Shown here piece by piece: positions 35,691 through 44,327 of a stretch of 64,000 nt of DNA (position 1 is its first letter; each line of letters starts with the position of its first letter). This DNA comes from Plantactinospora sp. BC1. GTDB lineage: Bacteria > Actinomycetota > Actinomycetes > Mycobacteriales > Micromonosporaceae. The DNA lies in contig NZ_CP028158.1 of NCBI RefSeq assembly GCF_003030345.1, forward strand, positions 6,572,001-6,636,000. The letters run 5' to 3'. The notes below the pieces were generated by a model, which searched no databases, had not been told where the DNA came from, and worked only from the letters and a program-made list of their open reading frames with translations. Position numbers and translations under genes: made by a program.

Positions 35691-36579
35691 GGCCGTACTC
35701 CTTCTCACCACGCCAGAAGTAGATGAACCCGAGGACGCCGGCCAGGAGTGCCCAGCCGATGCCGAGCAGCCAGGACTGGGTCTGGGACGCGGTCACCGGC
35801 GCCGTCTCCATCAGCGCGTGCCGCATCAGCTCGATGTAGACCAGCAGCGGGTTGAGCTGCACCAGCGAGGCCGCCCACTCGGGCAGGTGCCGCTCGAAGT
35901 TCTCCACGCTGTAGAGCACGCCGGAGGCGTACATCCAGGTGCGCATCACGAACGGGACGAGCTGCTTCAGGTCGGTGATCTTCGACCCGAACCGGGCCAT
36001 CGCCATCGCCAGCCCGGCGTTGAAGACCGACTGGAGCAGCATGACCGGGACCAGCAGCAGCCACTCGACGGTCAGCGGCTCCCCGTCGATCAGCACGATC
36101 CCGGCGAGTACGACGATCGAGGCGAGCAGGTGCTGGAACTGGGTGAGCGTGATCGCGATCGGCAGGCTCGCCCGGGGGAAGTGCAGGGCCCGGATCAGCC
36201 CGAGGTTGCCGCTGATCGCCGTCACCCCGCCGCTGACCACCGACTGGGTGAAGGTGAAGACGAAGAGCCCGGTGCAGAGGTAGGCGATGAAGTTCTCGAC
36301 ATCCCGGCTGGTGCCGAGGATCACGCCGAAGATCAGGTAGTAGACCGCCGCGTTGGTCAGCGGGGTCAGCACCTGCCAGACCCGACCCAGCCGGGCGGTG
36401 CTGAACGAGGCCGCCAGCTTGGCGTTGGCGTAGGCGGTGATGAAGTGCCGATACGACCAGAGCTGTTTGACGTACCCCCCGAGGCTGGGTCGCGCCCCGG
36501 CGACGGAGAGTCCGTAGCGGGCGGCCAGTTCTGCCTGGGTCAGCTCTGAATCGGGATGTGCTACCGCCGTGCTGGCCAT
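35683..36579 (-). CDS. Polysaccharide/teichoic acid ABC exporter permease
   Basis: 298 aa, ABC-2 type (TagG/Wzm). A cytoplasmic N-terminal region (about 1-65) leads to six membrane segments, with the family motif LGRVWQVLTPLTNAAVYYLIFG and the late FVMRTWMYASGVLYSVENF. With the overlapping ATPase it would export an undecaprenyl-linked polymer across the membrane. ATG 36579 has GGAG nine bases upstream. Divergent from a TetR-type regulator. Confidence 0.92.
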   Translation of the reverse strand: MASTAVAHPDSELTQAELAARYGLSVAGARPSLGGYVKQLWSYRHFITAYANAKLAASFSTARLGRVWQVLTPLTNAAVYYLIFGVILGTSRDVENFIAYLCTGLFVFTFTQSVVSGGVTAISGNLGLIRALHFPRASLPIAITLTQFQHLLASIVVLAGIVLIDGEPLTVEWLLLVPVMLLQSVFNAGLAMAMARFGSKITDLKQLVPFVMRTWMYASGVLYSVENFERHLPEWAASLVQLNPLLVYIELMRHALMETAPVTASQTQSWLLGIGWALLAGVLGFIYFWRGEKEYGRG

Positions 36580-36678
36580 AGCTGGGCGCTCCGATCTGTC
36601 CGGGCTCGAAAGAGTGCGCGACTTCCGGGCCGGAACCGTTGCGGGCAAATGCCGTCCGGGGCGTCGCTGCGTGGCAAG

Positions 36679-36692
36679 GTAGTCCAAACTAC
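36679..36692. promoter_or_regulatory. Inverted repeat, possible TetR operator
   Basis: GTAGTCCAAACTAC has perfect 5-bp arms around a 4-base centre. It lies between the divergent exporter permease and TetR genes, 43 bases upstream of the TetR start. A repressor bound here could control both. Confidence 0.45.
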
Positions 36693-36721
36693 GTCGGGAC
36701 GCAACCGTACCGTCGTCGCGC

Positions 36722-36734
36722 TATATTGGCCCAC
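36722..36734 (+). promoter_or_regulatory. -10 box of a probably leaderless TetR transcript
   Basis: TATATT at 36722-36727 is the only AT-rich hexamer nearby and lies seven bases before the GTG start, so transcription would begin at or next to the start codon. No ribosome binding site is present. A matching -35 box is not obvious. Confidence 0.5.
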
Positions 36735-37379
36735 GTGGCGACCGACAACCGGCGTGCTCCGGCGGGAGCGGCGGTACTCCGTGGGGAGATAACCGACGCA
36801 CTCCGCCGAGCCGTGATGCAGGAACTCGCCGCGGTCGGATACGGGCGTCTCTCGATCGAGGCGGTCGCGCGCCGGGCCGGCGTCGGCAAGACGGCGATCT
36901 ATCGCCGATGGAGCTCGAAGCTGGAGATGGTGCTGGAGATCGTGTCCCGGGTTGCCGGGCAGAGCCTACCCTTACCGGACACCGGCAGCCTAAAGGGTGA
37001 CCTGGAGGTGCTGCTGCGGATCGTGGCCCGGGCGCTGCGACACCCGCTGGCCTCGCAGATCGTCCCGGACCTGCTGGCCGAGGCGGCCCGCAACCCGGAG
37101 ATCGCCGAGACCCTCCAGCAGGCCCTGCGGACGAACCAGCGCGACGTCGGCATACTCTTGCTCGACCGGGCGGTCGGTCGCGGTGAGCTTCCCGCCGAGG
37201 CGGATCCGGACGTCGCGGTCGACCTGATCATCGGTCCCCTCTACTGGCGGCTCGCCGTCGCCCGCACCCCGTTCCCGGAGGACTACCTGCCTCGAATGGC
37301 CGCCGCGATCGCGGCCGGGCTCGGCGCGCGGGGCCCGATGCCGGTGGGAGGGGGCCTCGACGTCGTACTCCCCGGCTGA
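36735..37379 (+). CDS. TetR/AcrR-family transcriptional regulator
   Basis: 214 aa. The N-terminal DNA-binding domain includes ALRRAVMQELAAVGYGRLSIEAVARRAGVGKTAIYRRW, read here as two helices plus the HTH (AGVGKTAIYRRW). A C-terminal ligand domain of the TetR_C_11-like type follows. It is the only dedicated regulator inside the glycopolymer locus and is divergent from the exporter genes. GTG 36735 was chosen from the leaderless promoter; an upstream frame start at 36639 would overlap the operator. Confidence 0.88.
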   Translation: MATDNRRAPAGAAVLRGEITDALRRAVMQELAAVGYGRLSIEAVARRAGVGKTAIYRRWSSKLEMVLEIVSRVAGQSLPLPDTGSLKGDLEVLLRIVARALRHPLASQIVPDLLAEAARNPEIAETLQQALRTNQRDVGILLLDRAVGRGELPAEADPDVAVDLIIGPLYWRLAVARTPFPEDYLPRMAAAIAAGLGARGPMPVGGGLDVVLPG

Positions 37380-37543
37380 CCGGCGGCCGGCACCCGATCC
37401 GGCCCCGCCCAGCCGCACCGCCCCCGGCACCCCCCGGGACCCCGATCCACCCCGTGACCAGAACCCCACCACCCATTTCATCGACCGCGTCAAGAGCTAG
37501 CATCGCTGCCGGACGCGATCCCCTCGTCGACAGGAGGATGCCC

Positions 37544-38650
37544 ATGACTGGGCAGCAAGACCTGATTCCATCCGCGAAACCAGTTATCGGAGAAGCTGAG
37601 ATCGAGGCCGCCGTACGGGTGCTCCGCAGCGGCCGGGTGGTCCAGGGGCCGGAGGTGGCCGCGTTCGAGGAGGAGTTCTCCGAGCTGGTCGCCGGACGGC
37701 ACTGTGTCGCAGTCAACTCGGGCACCTCCGCCCTGCAACTGACCCTGATGGCGCTGGGGATCGGCCCCGGCGACGAGGTCGTGGTGCCGTCGTTCTCCTT
37801 CGCGGCGAGCGCGAACGCGGTCCGCCTGGTCGGCGCCGAGCCGGTCTTCGCCGACATCGAGGCCGGCAGCTTCTGCCTGGACCCGGCCGCCGTCGAGGCC
37901 GCGATCACCCCGCGCACCGTGGCGATCATGCCGGTGCACCTCTACGGCCACCCCGCCGCGATGGACCGGCTGGTGCCGATCGCGCAGCGGCACAACCTGG
38001 CCGTCGTGGAGGACGCCGCCCAGGCGCACGCCGCGGCCCTGAACGGGCAGCCGGTCGGCAGCTTCGGCACCGCCGGGTGCTTCAGCTTCTACCCCACCAA
38101 GAACATGCACTCGCTCGAGGGCGGCATGATCACCACCGCCGACGCCGAGCTGGCCCGGACGCTGCGGCTGCTGCGCAACCAGGGCATGGAGCAGCGGTAC
38201 GCGAACGAGATCGTCGGGGCCAACATGCGGCTCACCGACGTGGCGGCGGCGATCGGCCGGGTGCAGCTCAAGCAGCTCCCGGAGTGGACCGAGCAGCGGC
38301 GGTCGAACGCCAAGTTCCTCGACTCCCGGATCACCGCCGCGGTCACCCCGCCGGTGGCCGACGCGGCCCGGCACGTCTACCACCAGTACACGATCCGGGT
38401 CACCGGGGACCGGGACGCCGCCCAGCAGAAGCTGCTGGACCGTGGCGTCGGTAACGCCGTGTACTATCCGACTCCGATCCACCGGTTGAAGCCGTATCTC
38501 GGCAAGGACGGCCAGCCGGGTCCGTGGACCCTGCCGGAGACCGAGCGCGCCGCCCGCGAGGTGGTCTCGCTGCCGATCCACCCGTCGCTGAGCGCGACCG
38601 ACCTGGAGCGGATCGCCGACGCCGTGAACAGCCTGGAGGGCTCACAGTGA
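37544..38650 (+). CDS. DegT/DnrJ/EryC1 sugar aminotransferase (WbpE-like)
   Basis: PLP-dependent nucleotide-sugar aminotransferase (368 aa). The phosphate-binding NSGTSALQ, the Asp motif VVEDAAQAH and the Schiff-base lysine in FYPTKNM (Lys186) are intact, with SLEGGMI following. It is directly coupled to a Gfo/Idh/MocA dehydrogenase, the combination that makes 3-amino sugars in the WbpB/WbpE pathway (UDP-GlcNAcA to UDP-GlcNAc3NA). AGGAGG lies six bases before ATG 37544; the ATG at 37538 is inside the spacer. The stop overlaps the next start (GTGA). Confidence 0.9.
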   Translation: MTGQQDLIPSAKPVIGEAEIEAAVRVLRSGRVVQGPEVAAFEEEFSELVAGRHCVAVNSGTSALQLTLMALGIGPGDEVVVPSFSFAASANAVRLVGAEPVFADIEAGSFCLDPAAVEAAITPRTVAIMPVHLYGHPAAMDRLVPIAQRHNLAVVEDAAQAHAAALNGQPVGSFGTAGCFSFYPTKNMHSLEGGMITTADAELARTLRLLRNQGMEQRYANEIVGANMRLTDVAAAIGRVQLKQLPEWTEQRRSNAKFLDSRITAAVTPPVADAARHVYHQYTIRVTGDRDAAQQKLLDRGVGNAVYYPTPIHRLKPYLGKDGQPGPWTLPETERAAREVVSLPIHPSLSATDLERIADAVNSLEGSQ

Positions 38651-39693
38651 GTGTCGTCAGCGGCCAGGGGCGTACCCTGCGCGCCGGCCTGATCGGGCTG
38701 GGCGCGATGGGGCGCAACCACGCCCGGGTGCTGTCCAACCTGGACGGTGTGGAGCTGGTCGGCGTCGCCGACCCGGCCGGCGACTCGACCGGCACGGTCC
38801 GGGCGCCCGTGGTGGCGACCCTGGCCGAGCTGATCGCGATGAAGCTCGACTACGCGGTGGTGGCCTGCCCGACCGCGCTGCACGAGCAGGTCGGTCTGGA
38901 ACTCGCGGCCAACGGGATCAGCGCGCTGATCGAGAAGCCGCTCGCCCAGTCCGTCGAGACCGCGCAGCGGCTGGTGGCGGCCTTCGAGGCGGCCGGGCTG
39001 GTCGCCGGGGTCGGGCACATCGAGCGGTACAACCCGGCGTTGCAGAACCTGCGCAGCCGGCTGGAAGCGGGCGAGCTGGGCGAGGTCTTCCAGGTCGTCA
39101 CCCGCCGGCAGGGGCCGTTCCCGCACCGGATCGCCGACGTCGGCGTGGTGATGGACCTGGCCACCCACGACATCGACCTGACGAGCTGGGTGACCGGCCA
39201 GGAATACACCTCGGTCTCGGCCCGCACGGTCTCCCGCAGCGGCCGGCTGCACGAGGACATGGTGGCCGCGGTCGGCCAGCTCGCCGACGGCACGATGGTC
39301 AACCACCTGGTGAACTGGCTGAGCCCGCTGAAGGAGCGGTCGACGGTGATCACCGGCGACCGGGGGTGCTTCGTCGCCGACACCCTCACCGCGGACCTCA
39401 CCTTCTATGCCAACGCCGCGATCGACACCGAGTGGGAGGCGCTGCGCGCGTTCCGTGGGGTGGCCGAGGGCGACATGGTGCGGTACGCCATCCCGAAGCG
39501 CGAGCCGCTGCTCGTCGAGCACGAGCGGTTCCGTGACGCGGTGGAGGGCAAGGAGAGCGACATCGTGACGCTGCGCCAGGGCCTGCGTACGGTCCAGGTG
39601 GCGGCGGCGGTGCTCCAGTCCGCCACCGACGGCAGCACGGTGTCGGTGGCACCGGGCGACCGGACCGTCGACGACCTCTCCACGACCGGCTGA
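38647..39693 (+). CDS. Gfo/Idh/MocA sugar-nucleotide dehydrogenase (WbpB-like)
   Basis: 348 aa. NAD-binding motif GLIGLGAMGRNHARVL at the N-terminus, the family motif EKPLAQ (Lys-Pro), and the catalytic-domain His/Asp segment LATHDIDL. It would oxidise C3 of a UDP-N-acetylhexosaminuronic acid for the coupled aminotransferase; this function is inferred from pairing with DegT, NAD-sugar dehydrogenase and WbpD-type genes in the same locus. GTG 38647 overlaps the upstream TGA by four bases. Confidence 0.88.
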   Translation: MSVVSGQGRTLRAGLIGLGAMGRNHARVLSNLDGVELVGVADPAGDSTGTVRAPVVATLAELIAMKLDYAVVACPTALHEQVGLELAANGISALIEKPLAQSVETAQRLVAAFEAAGLVAGVGHIERYNPALQNLRSRLEAGELGEVFQVVTRRQGPFPHRIADVGVVMDLATHDIDLTSWVTGQEYTSVSARTVSRSGRLHEDMVAAVGQLADGTMVNHLVNWLSPLKERSTVITGDRGCFVADTLTADLTFYANAAIDTEWEALRAFRGVAEGDMVRYAIPKREPLLVEHERFRDAVEGKESDIVTLRQGLRTVQVAAAVLQSATDGSTVSVAPGDRTVDDLSTTG

Positions 39694-39813
39694 TTCCGCG
39701 CGCGGCCCGGTGCCGCGCGCGGTTTCCGCGAAAGACACCCGGGATCCGGTGGTGTTCGCACAGGCCCGCCACAGTCGGGCAAGAGTCAGCTCGTCTTATC
39801 TGGAGGATCGCGC

Positions 39814-42420
39814 ATGACACCGCCCGCTCGCCGACCGCGACTGGCAGTGATCGTCGGAAACGGCATCACCGGGGACTCCCGGGTACAGAAAACCGCCATC
39901 TCGGCGGCGCGGGCCGGCTGGGAGGTGCTGCTGATCGGCGCCGGGCGGGGACGCGCCGTCAAGTCGACCATGGGCGCGGTCCAGGTCGTCCGGGTCGGCG
40001 TCGCCGCGCACATGCGGGCGAAGCAGAAGGGGCACAAGCTCCGCCGGATCGTCACCCAGTTCGGGATCGCCGACAAGGAGGCGCTGGCGCGTACCCGGGC
40101 GGCCAACCAGACCTGGGTGCGGCAGACCACCGCCCGGATCGGCCGGATGCGGTCCACCGAGGGCCGGTCGGCGGCGGCGAACGCGATCGTCGTACCGGCC
40201 AGCCGGGCGCTGGGCGCACTGGTCCGGGCCCGCCGGCTCACCCACAAGCTGCGGGTCCGGGCCTTCCAGTGGGAACAGCGCTACCAGGCCGCGCCGACCG
40301 GGCAGTGGGCCAAGGACTGGCCGTACCTGCTCGACCTCGACCTCGCGTTCGGGCCGGCGATCGAGGAGTTCAAGCCGGACGTCATCCACGCCAACGACAT
40401 CACGATGATCGGCACGGCGGCGCAGAGCGTGGCCCGGATGCGCAACCGGGGGGAGAAGGTCCGGTGGCTCTACGACGCGCACGAGTACGTGCGCGGCGTG
40501 GACTGGCCCGACCCGTTGCAGGCCAGCGCCTTCAACGCGCTGGAGAAGGAGTTCATCGGCTTCGCCGATGCGGTGGTGACGGTCTCCCCGGAGATCGCCG
40601 AGCTGCTGCGCAAGGACTACAAGCTCAAGAAGACCCCGCTGGTGGTCCGGAACGTGCCGATCCGGGAGACGGTGAACACCGGCCGGGAGACCTATTCGGT
40701 ACGCCGGGCCTGCGGCCTGGAGCCGGACGTGCCGCTGCTGGTCTACTCCGGCTGGCTCGCCGCCGAGCGGGGGCTCGGGGTGGCCGTCGACGCCCTGCCG
40801 GAGCTGCCCGAGTTCCACCTCGCGATCGTCTCCGGCCGGACCAGCCCGGACCTGACGATGCTGCTGGAGAAGGCCGACAAGCTGGCTGTGCGGGACCGGA
40901 TCCACGTGGTGCCGTACGTGCCGCAGCACGCCGTACCCGACTATCTCTCCTCGGCGGACCTCGGCCTGATCTGCTCCAAGCGGACGCTGAACTACGAGAT
41001 CTCGCTGCCGACCAAGCTGGCGGAATACCTGCACGGCGGGCTGCCGGTGGTGGTCAGCGACGTGAAGACGCTCAGCGCGTACGTCCGGAAGCACAGGGTC
41101 GGCGAGGTCTTCCGCTCCGACGACGCGGCGAGTTTCGTGGCGACGGTGACGCACGCGATGGCGAACCGGAAGCAGCTGGCCGACGCGATCACCGAGGAGA
41201 TCCTCACCGACCTCTCCTGGGAGACGCAGAGCGCCGGCCTGATGCGGCTCTACTCGGAGATCTCCGGGATCACCCCGCCGAACCCGCGTCCCGAGGTGCG
41301 CTGGTCGCTGACCGAGCAGCCGGTGCCGGTCGCCGGCCCGGCCACCGAGCCGGGACCGCTGCCCCGGTGGCGTCCGCTGGACAACACCAGGGTCCGGCTG
41401 GGCCTCGGCCCGGCCAACTACGCCGGCCAGCTCGCCACCTTCGCCCAGGCGATCTGCCGGAGCAACCCGGAGGTCTCGGCCGAGGTCGTGATGGTGAAGA
41501 CCTCGCCGACCCTGCTCTATCCGGCGGACGTCTACGTCGACCAGGCCCGGCTGCCCGACCTGGACTGCCAGCTCGAACAGGTGCAGCGGGCGATCGGCCG
41601 CTACACCCACCTGGTGGCGGACGCCTTCCTGCCGTTCTTCGGGCACCTGAACGGCAACAACATCGAGGGTGACCTGCCGGCGCTGCAACGGGCCAAGATC
41701 AAGGTCGCGCTGCTCGGCCACGGCAGCGAGGTACGCCACCCCAGGCGGCACCTGGCCCGGCACGAGTACTCGCTGTTCCGGGACGCCCCGGACGGCTACG
41801 TCGAGCGGTACACGGCGCGGGCCGAGCGCAACCGGAAGGTGGCCGAGGAGACCGGGCTGCCGCTCTTCGTCACCACCCCGGACCTGCTCGACGACCTGCC
41901 CTGGGCGACCTGGGCGCCGCTGGTGGTGGACCTGGACGCCTGGGCCACCGACCAGCCGGTGATGGAGCGGCCCCGGCCGGTGGTGCTGCACGGCCCGTCG
42001 AAGCGCTGGACCAAGGGGACCGACCGGATCCTGCCGGTGCTGAACGACCTGCACGAGCGGGGCGCGATCGAGCTGAAACTGGCCGAGAACGTCGCCTGGA
42101 AGGACATGACCGAGCTGGTCAAGACCAGCGACATCGTGATCGACCAGTTCACCACCGGCAGCTACGGGACGTTCGCCGTCGAGGCGATGGCCGCCGGCAA
42201 GCCGGTGGTCGCCTACCTGAGCGACAGCGTGGCGGCGACGGTCGGCAGCACCCCGCCGATCGTGAACGCCACCCCGGCCAACCTCCGCCAGGTGCTGGAG
42301 TCCCTCCTGGACGACCGGGCCGGCACCGCCCGCCGGGGCGCCGAGTCGGTGGCCTACGTCCGGGAGTACCACGACGGTCGGCGTACCGCGGCGGCGTTCG
42401 CGAGCTTCCTAGCCAGCTGA
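39814..42420 (+). CDS. Double GT-B glycosyltransferase
   Basis: 868 aa, about twice the size of a usual GT4 enzyme. Residues 1-490 form one GT-B unit: an opening IVGNGITGDSRVQKTAISAA motif shared with two paralogues further on, DVIHANDI, YDAHEY, and the donor-site region KLAEYLHGGLPVVVSD. After a Pro-rich linker (about 485-520) residues 520-868 form a second, different GT-B unit with GPANYAGQLA at its start, ending FAVEAMAAGKPVVAYLSD. Each unit has a plausible donor-binding Glu region, so two sugars may be added in sequence. GGAGG precedes ATG 39814. Confidence 0.85.
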   Translation: MTPPARRPRLAVIVGNGITGDSRVQKTAISAARAGWEVLLIGAGRGRAVKSTMGAVQVVRVGVAAHMRAKQKGHKLRRIVTQFGIADKEALARTRAANQTWVRQTTARIGRMRSTEGRSAAANAIVVPASRALGALVRARRLTHKLRVRAFQWEQRYQAAPTGQWAKDWPYLLDLDLAFGPAIEEFKPDVIHANDITMIGTAAQSVARMRNRGEKVRWLYDAHEYVRGVDWPDPLQASAFNALEKEFIGFADAVVTVSPEIAELLRKDYKLKKTPLVVRNVPIRETVNTGRETYSVRRACGLEPDVPLLVYSGWLAAERGLGVAVDALPELPEFHLAIVSGRTSPDLTMLLEKADKLAVRDRIHVVPYVPQHAVPDYLSSADLGLICSKRTLNYEISLPTKLAEYLHGGLPVVVSDVKTLSAYVRKHRVGEVFRSDDAASFVATVTHAMANRKQLADAITEEILTDLSWETQSAGLMRLYSEISGITPPNPRPEVRWSLTEQPVPVAGPATEPGPLPRWRPLDNTRVRLGLGPANYAGQLATFAQAICRSNPEVSAEVVMVKTSPTLLYPADVYVDQARLPDLDCQLEQVQRAIGRYTHLVADAFLPFFGHLNGNNIEGDLPALQRAKIKVALLGHGSEVRHPRRHLARHEYSLFRDAPDGYVERYTARAERNRKVAEETGLPLFVTTPDLLDDLPWATWAPLVVDLDAWATDQPVMERPRPVVLHGPSKRWTKGTDRILPVLNDLHERGAIELKLAENVAWKDMTELVKTSDIVIDQFTTGSYGTFAVEAMAAGKPVVAYLSDSVAATVGSTPPIVNATPANLRQVLESLLDDRAGTARRGAESVAYVREYHDGRRTAAAFASFLAS

Positions 42421-42426
42421 CGTGCG

Positions 42427-42475
42427 AGGAACGGCCCCTTCTCGTCCCGAAGAGGGATGAGAAGGGGCCGTTCCT
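42427..42475. terminator. 22-bp near-perfect hairpin between convergent operons
   Basis: 42427-42448 pairs with 42454-42475, 21 Watson-Crick pairs and one G-U, with a 5-base loop. It lies between the ends of the double glycosyltransferase gene and the convergent 185-aa gene and should act in both directions. Confidence 0.88.
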
Positions 42476-42487
42476 TACCCCACGTCT

Positions 42488-43045
42488 TTACAGTACGGCA
42501 CCGACGTCGAAGCAGAGCGTGGGTGCGACGTTGCGCGCCGTCAGGTCGGCCAGGATGGTGGCGGCGGCCGGCATCGAGCCCGGATCGCTCACCACCAGGA
42601 CGTCGAACCGACCCGGCTGGAGCACGTACCGGTCCAGCAGCCGCAGCCGGGGGTCGCCCTTCTTCGCGTAGAGCGGCTGGAAGAGCCGCCGGTAGACCGG
42701 CAGGCCGACCCGGCGGTGCACCCGGTCCGCGAACGCCCGCTGGTACGCCCGGTTGGCCTTCTTCGACCTGCCGGCCAGCGGCCCCCGGCCGACCGCCTTG
42801 AACAGGAAGCCCGGTCCCCGGACCAGCACCATCTGCTCCACGGCGAGCGGTGCCAGCCGGAGTTCGAGCTTGGTCAGGTCCACCACCCGGAGCTGCTTGG
42901 GCAGCTTCTCCCGGCGCCACTTGCCGATGTCGTTGACCACCAGGGTGGCGCTGCCACCGGCGGCGATCACCCGCTCGACGTCGGCCAGCACGGCGAGCCG
43001 GCGGGAGCCCTCCAGGGCCAGGATCAACACCTGCGGTTCAGCCAT
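42488..43045 (-). CDS. Small glycan-locus protein, stand-alone form of a GT-associated domain
   Basis: 185 aa, no known family that I recognise. The N-terminus (MAEPQVLILALEGSRRLAVL) parallels that of the 739-aa protein at 56173 (MAYSNVLYLALGTERVRAAR). Its C-terminal half (ANRAYQRAF ... RFDVLVVSDPGSMPAA) resembles the extreme C-terminus of the same protein. It thus looks like one flavodoxin-like half of a split glycosyltransferase. It overlaps the upstream glycosyltransferase gene by eight bases (ATGGCTGA), so the two are translated together and may form a complex. ATG 43057 is an alternative start. Confidence 0.7.
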   Translation of the reverse strand: MAEPQVLILALEGSRRLAVLADVERVIAAGGSATLVVNDIGKWRREKLPKQLRVVDLTKLELRLAPLAVEQMVLVRGPGFLFKAVGRGPLAGRSKKANRAYQRAFADRVHRRVGLPVYRRLFQPLYAKKGDPRLRLLDRYVLQPGRFDVLVVSDPGSMPAAATILADLTARNVAPTLCFDVGAVL

Positions 43046-44327
43046 CGGTGCGGGCATCCCATCCGGTCGTGGTCGACGTCCCCGGGCCCGGCGTGCCGAA
43101 CCACGCCTCGCGGTGGCTGCGGGCGACGGCGGGATAGCTGTACCTGTCGGCGAGTTCCCGACGGGCGCGGTCCAGGTCCAGGCCGTGCGGGAAGCGGTCC
43201 CGCAACCGGCGATAGCCGTCCACGATGGACTCCGCGTTCTCCTCCACCGGGATCAGCTCGCCGGCCGCCTCCTCCAGCCCGGCCAGCGTCTCCTCCGGTC
43301 CGCCACAGCGGGTGACCAGCACCGGCGTCCCGGCGGCGATCGCCTCGACGATCGTCATGCCGAAGGTCTCGAACCGGCTCGGGTGCACCAGCAGGTCGTG
43401 CTCGCGCATCATCCGCAGCGCCTCGTCCGGCGCCACGGCACCGGCGAAGGTGACCGCCTCGGCGACGCCGAGTTCGCCGGCCCGCCGGGTCAGGTCCTTG
43501 CGCAGCTGTCCCTCGCCGACGAAGGTGAGGGACAGCGCCGGCTCCTCGGCCCGGCACTTGGCGAACGCCTCGAGCAGCCAGGAGACGCCCTTGCGGGGGA
43601 GCAGGCCGCCGACGAAGAGCCAGCGGTGCAGCGCGCTGACCGGGGTGGCCCGGGGCTGGTCGAACGAGATCGGGTTCGGGATGAAGCCGATCCGGTCGGC
43701 GTGGTGCGGAAACGCCTCGACCAGCGGGTTGCGTACGGCGTCGCCGACGGCGAAGAAGCCGGCGCAGCGGTGCAGCAGGTCGTCGTACATCGCGCGCGCC
43801 TCGGGCTGTTCCAGCACCAGGTTGAGGAAGGTGGCGTGCTCGGTCACGAAGACCCGCGCGTCCGGCCGGGCGTTCTGCAACGCCGCCCAGCCGCCGGGCA
43901 GCCCGACGTGGGCGTGCACCACCGGGGCGTCGATCGGGGCGTTGCCGAGCGCCGCCCGGAGCGCCTCGGTGTGGTTGCGGGAGATCGTCGCGTAGTCCGG
44001 GGTCACCGGCATCACCACCGGCAGGTGCACCAGGTCGGCGCCGCCGACGGTGGGGCGGCGGTGCACGCCCTGCGGCAGCAGCGCCCGGAACGCCTCGTCG
44101 ATCGCGGCGGTGGTCTCCGCCGGCAGCCGGTGCCCCCACTCGTCGGTGTGGTAGACGGTGACCTGCTGGTATTCCGGTGCGGTCGCCTCCACCATCGCCT
44201 GCACGAAGGCGCCCCGAAACGGGCGCTGGCCGGTCGGATACCACGGGGTGACGACGGCGACGTCGCTGGCGGGATTCGTCTGCACCTGCTTCGGTCCTCG
44301 GTTCGCCGGGCGGTCTCGGTCAGGCAT
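43038..44327 (-). CDS. GT4-family glycosyltransferase
   Basis: 429 aa, GT-B fold. It opens with DVAVVTPWYPTGQRPFRGAF and contains HAHVGLPGG, TEHATFL, WLFVGGLLPRKG at the start of the donor domain, and the EX7E region HPSRFETFGMTIVEAIAAGTPVL. The same opening (LAVVTPWYPS) occurs inside the 739-aa protein at 56173. The start overlaps the epimerase gene by eight bases. Membership of a WecB-type operon suggests transfer of a ManNAc-type or diacetamido sugar (inference). Confidence 0.9.
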   Translation of the reverse strand: MPDRDRPANRGPKQVQTNPASDVAVVTPWYPTGQRPFRGAFVQAMVEATAPEYQQVTVYHTDEWGHRLPAETTAAIDEAFRALLPQGVHRRPTVGGADLVHLPVVMPVTPDYATISRNHTEALRAALGNAPIDAPVVHAHVGLPGGWAALQNARPDARVFVTEHATFLNLVLEQPEARAMYDDLLHRCAGFFAVGDAVRNPLVEAFPHHADRIGFIPNPISFDQPRATPVSALHRWLFVGGLLPRKGVSWLLEAFAKCRAEEPALSLTFVGEGQLRKDLTRRAGELGVAEAVTFAGAVAPDEALRMMREHDLLVHPSRFETFGMTIVEAIAAGTPVLVTRCGGPEETLAGLEEAAGELIPVEENAESIVDGYRRLRDRFPHGLDLDRARRELADRYSYPAVARSHREAWFGTPGPGTSTTTGWDARTDG

